Shown: one piece after another, positions 15,886 to 18,240 of the stretch
How positions within the stretch are numbered: the stretch's first letter is position 1
Layout: each line of letters starts with the position of its first letter
Assembly: GCA_012522035.1 (NCBI GenBank)
Contig: JAAYLF010000043.1
Span: 1 to 18,240, forward strand
Source: Clostridiaceae bacterium
GTDB taxonomy: Bacteria > Bacillota > Clostridia > UBA1212 > DUPL01
Direction: 5' to 3'
Length of the DNA stretch: 18,240 nucleotides
Notes under the pieces: generated by a model
Database searches by the model: none
Seen by the model: the letters and a program-made list of their open reading frames with translations, nothing else
Told to the model about the DNA's origin: nothing
Made by a program: the position numbers and the translations under genes

Positions 15886-17836
15886 AGCAGAAATCTACAT
15901 AATTTGCAATATCCGCAAACTCATCAATCTTCAGACTTGCGCCGCCCACCAAACCACCGTCAATATTGGGCATGCTGAAGAGGGATGCAAAATTGCCACC
16001 GTTTACGCTTCCTCCGTAAAGTATGCGAACCTCATCTGCAGTCTCTTCGTCATAAAGCTCAGCAAGAGTCTTTCTGATTTCAGCGCATACCTCTTCCGCC
16101 TGTTCGTCGGTTGCGGTTCTTCCTGTACCAATCGCCCAGATTGGCTCGTATGCAATTATTACATTCTTTATCTGTTCTTTAGTAACTCCATTCAGGGCAA
16201 TCTTAACCTGATACTTTACAAACTCTGTTGTAACACCTTCATCTCTCTGCAGAAGCGACTCGCCAACGCAAACTATCGGAACAAGACCGTAGCCAAGAGC
16301 TGCCTTTACCTTCGCATTTACTGTCTCATCAGTTTCATTGAAGTACTGTCTTCTCTCAGAGTGTCCGATTATTACGTGAGTAACCCCAAGATTTACAAGC
16401 ATCTCACCAGAAACCTCACCTGTATATGCACCGGACTCCGCATAATGCATGTTCTGGGCTGCAATCTTTATCTTGCTGCCTTCAATGCAGTTCATTGCAT
16501 GAGGAATGCATACAAAAGGTGGAGCAATAATCACTTCAGTGTCAGTCTCCTTCAGTTTGCCCTTGAGCTCCATGATGAACTTGCTGGTTTCAGCAGGTGT
16601 CTTGTTCATCTTCCAGTTGCCTGCAGCAACCTTCCTGCGGCAGTTCTTGTCCATAAGGCACGCAATGCCAGGAAGTTCCTTGCCTTCGAGGAATTCAAGA
16701 GAAGCTCCGCCACCTGTGGAGATATGGGTAATCCTGTCGGCAAAACCAAGCTGTTCAATAGCAGCTGCGGAATCTCCGCCACCAACTATGGATATGGCAC
16801 CGGATTCAGCAACAGCTTGGGCAATTCTTCTTGTACCCTCTGCAAAGTTCGGGAACTCAAACACGCCCATGGGTCCGTTCCAAACAATGGTCTTTGCCCT
16901 TGCAATGTATTTTTCATAAAGCTCTATTGTCAGATTTCCAATATCCATTCCGGACCATCCGTCAGGCATGTTATCGGAAGGAACATACATTCTTTCAGAA
17001 TCATTGGAGAACTCTTTTGCTACAATGCTGCCAAAAGGAAGCAACAATTCAACGCCTTTTTCCTCCGCCTTCTGCATGAGCTGCCTTGCCAGGTCAAGCT
17101 TGTCATCCTCACAAATGGAATCCCCTATCTTGTAGCCTTTGGCCTTGAGGAATGTGTAGGCCATACCTCCACCAATAATGAGCACATCCACTTTTTCAAG
17201 CAGGTTGTTTATAACCTCTATCTTGTCGGAAACCTTTGCGCCACCAAGGATTGCAACAAAAGGTCGTTCTGGATTTGAAAGAGCCTTGCCCATTATCTCA
17301 ATTTCCTTCTGAATAAGGAAACCTGAAACCGCAGGCAGATAATTTGCAATTCCTGCAGTGGAAGCATGCGCCCTGTGTGCTGTTCCAAAAGCATCATTTA
17401 CAAAAATGTCTGCAAGACTTGCAAGCTCTTTTGCAAACTCAGGATCGTTGGCTTCCTCTTCCTTGTGGAACCTGACGTTTTCAAGCATAAGAATTTGTCC
17501 TTCTTTCAAATTCTTTGCCTTTTCCTTGCTGTCAGGACCTATTACATCGGAAGACTGTATAACCTCCATATTCAACAGCTTTCCAAGATGCTTGGAGCAT
17601 GAAGCCATTGAATACTTCATGTTGAACTGTCCCTTTGGCCTGCCCAGGTGGGACATAAGTATTACCTTGGCTTTCTTTTCCAACAAATATTTGATTGTAG
17701 GCAAAGCCGCGACTATTCTCTTGTCATCTGAAATATTTCCTTCTGTATCGAAGGGCACGTTGAAGTCAACTCTTACTATGACTCTTTTGCCTGTTACATT
17801 TATATCTGTAACGCTTTTCTTGTTGTAATAGCTCAT
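15875..17836 (-). CDS. pgk-tpiA: Bifunctional phosphoglycerate kinase-triosephosphate isomerase fusion
   Basis: The single 653-residue frame carries complete PGK (1-397) and TIM (about 398-653). PGK interconverts 1,3-bisphosphoglycerate plus ADP and 3-phosphoglycerate plus ATP; TIM interconverts dihydroxyacetone phosphate and glyceraldehyde 3-phosphate. PGK motifs include VDFNVP (23-28), SHLGRP (62-67), [11 protein letters not shown] (317-327) and the nucleotide loop GGGDSAAA (352-359). TIM keeps N407 and K409 (AGNWKMN), H492 (IIGHSERR), E564 ([11 protein letters not shown]) and the phosphate loops YGGSV (607-611) and GGLVGGAS (627-634). The junction reads [14 protein letters not shown], with no linker and no stop. 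The length is nearly that of the known Thermotoga maritima PGK/TIM fusion. The ATG at 17836 has AAGGAG about 12 bases upstream and a promoter at 17897-17925. No gap or gpmI gene flanks it. Confidence 0.97.
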   Translation of the reverse strand: MSYYNKKSVTDINVTGKRVIVRVDFNVPFDTEGNISDDKRIVAALPTIKYLLEKKAKVILMSHLGRPKGQFNMKYSMASCSKHLGKLLNMEVIQSSDVIGPDSKEKAKNLKEGQILMLENVRFHKEEEANDPEFAKELASLADIFVNDAFGTAHRAHASTAGIANYLPAVSGFLIQKEIEIMGKALSNPERPFVAILGGAKVSDKIEVINNLLEKVDVLIIGGGMAYTFLKAKGYKIGDSICEDDKLDLARQLMQKAEEKGVELLLPFGSIVAKEFSNDSERMYVPSDNMPDGWSGMDIGNLTIELYEKYIARAKTIVWNGPMGVFEFPNFAEGTRRIAQAVAESGAISIVGGGDSAAAIEQLGFADRITHISTGGGASLEFLEGKELPGIACLMDKNCRRKVAAGNWKMNKTPAETSKFIMELKGKLKETDTEVIIAPPFVCIPHAMNCIEGSKIKIAAQNMHYAESGAYTGEVSGEMLVNLGVTHVIIGHSERRQYFNETDETVNAKVKAALGYGLVPIVCVGESLLQRDEGVTTEFVKYQVKIALNGVTKEQIKNVIIAYEPIWAIGTGRTATDEQAEEVCAEIRKTLAELYDEETADEVRILYGGSVNGGNFASLFSMPNIDGGLVGGASLKIDEFADIANYVDFCYGG

Positions 17837-17896
17837 ATATCAGCCACTCTCCTTAAATTCTGTATATCTGAATTATAGTCAAAAGACCCAAATTCT

Positions 17897-17925
17897 ATTT
17901 TATACCTATTATCCAAAAATATCAA
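17897..17925 (-). promoter_or_regulatory. Promoter of the PGK-TIM gene
   Basis: On the minus strand TTGATA (17925-17920) and TAAAAT (17902-17897) are 17 bases apart, the same boxes and spacing as in front of the HD gene. A second perfect -10 (TATAAT, 17877-17872) lies nearer the gene but lacks a good -35. The 96-base gap to the upstream gene contains no obvious terminator. Confidence 0.55.
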
Positions 17926-17932
17926 CCTAATG

Positions 17933-18240
17933 TTAAGAAAATAACAAAGCAAGAAGAAGAAAAGGAACAAAAGGCAGTTTTTCACCCCTCACTTTTCCCT
18001 TGTAATACACAAAACCGAACACGACTGCCGTCAAGCAAGCAAGTATCACAGTTTTGGCAGCCTTTGCAGCATCAAACATAAAGAAAACGGATACAATACA
18101 CACAATATCCGCCATGCCCACTTCCTTCTTGAACATGGTGCAAACAAACACAACCATGCCGCACATCAAAAATGTCAACAAGTCAGGAATATTGTGAACC
18201 ATCATGTTTAACATTGAAACGGAAATCAATAACACCAATG
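17933..18240 (-). CDS. Prepilin peptidase-like membrane protein, 3' part only
   Basis: About 101 residues of a hydrophobic protein are visible; the frame is open to the right edge, so the true start is outside the window. At least three membrane helices are seen. The segment GMADIVCIVSVFF resembles the second Asp motif (GxGD) of A24 type IV prepilin peptidases. The C-terminal RGEKLPFVPFLLLALLFS matches the typical PFxPFL ending of that family. Such enzymes cleave and often methylate type IV pilin-like or Tad-type prepilins at the membrane. The Lys normally following the Asp motif is absent (ADIV rather than GDIK), so a diverged or inactive member is possible. The family call is tentative. Confidence 0.6.
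   Translation of the reverse strand, partial: LVLLISVSMLNMMVHNIPDLLTFLMCGMVVFVCTMFKKEVGMADIVCIVSVFFMFDAAKAAKTVILACLTAVVFGFVYYKGKVRGEKLPFVPFLLLALLFS

Noticed and set aside
16361..17278. Plus-strand frame of 305 codons opposite PGK-TIM
   Set aside because: It lies wholly antisense to conserved PGK and TIM motifs; its Cys/His/Asn-rich translation fits no family.

Overview
The window looks like a chromosomal segment of an AT-rich, low-GC Gram-positive anaerobe of the class Clostridia. The cellulolytic Acetivibrio / Hungateiclostridium / Ruminiclostridium neighbourhood is my best guess. The grounds are strong AGGAGG-type ribosome binding sites, several TTG and GTG starts, near-consensus sigma-A promoters (TTGACA/TTGATA with TATAAT/TAAAAT), a YerC-type TrpR-like regulator, a SecA with the C-terminal zinc tail, and prfB with the classic CUUUGA frameshift. 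Genus is inference only. No phage, IS, CRISPR or rRNA/tRNA gene was seen; this is mostly core genome.

Layout. From 1 to 160 there is a hairpin followed by short tandem repeats. One plus-strand gene follows (222-1481, a tandem HD / HD-GYP protein), ending in a terminator it shares with the convergent thrC. Everything else is on the minus strand and is described here in transcription order, from the right edge leftward. First is the 3' end of a probable prepilin peptidase (17933 to the edge). Next, with its own promoter, is a fused phosphoglycerate kinase-triosephosphate isomerase (15875-17836) overlapping a two-TM protein of unknown function (15022-15885). Then comes secG with its own extended -10 promoter and an intrinsic terminator, followed by rnr (RNase R), prfB (RF2, with a programmed +1 frameshift), a sugar-phosphate isomerase/epimerase-like protein and a secreted, C-terminally anchored beta-rich protein. 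A strong terminator closes that block. A consensus promoter drives dgt-yfbR (two overlapping HD nucleotide phosphohydrolases). Another drives yerC-secA-(TPR membrane protein)-thrC.

Functionally the segment combines central glycolysis (PGK-TIM), protein export (SecG, SecA, possibly the TPR protein), translation and RNA turnover (RF2, RNase R), dNTP-pool sanitation (Dgt, YfbR), threonine synthesis and, at the left end, probable cyclic-dinucleotide turnover.

The most notable points are the linker-less PGK-TIM fusion with both active sites intact; a 22-bp perfect dyad across the -10 region of the yerC-secA promoter; the unrecognised membrane proteins coupled to PGK-TIM and to SecA; and the isomerase plus anchored secreted protein downstream of prfB. 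I did not find a convincing new multi-gene defence or mobile system.
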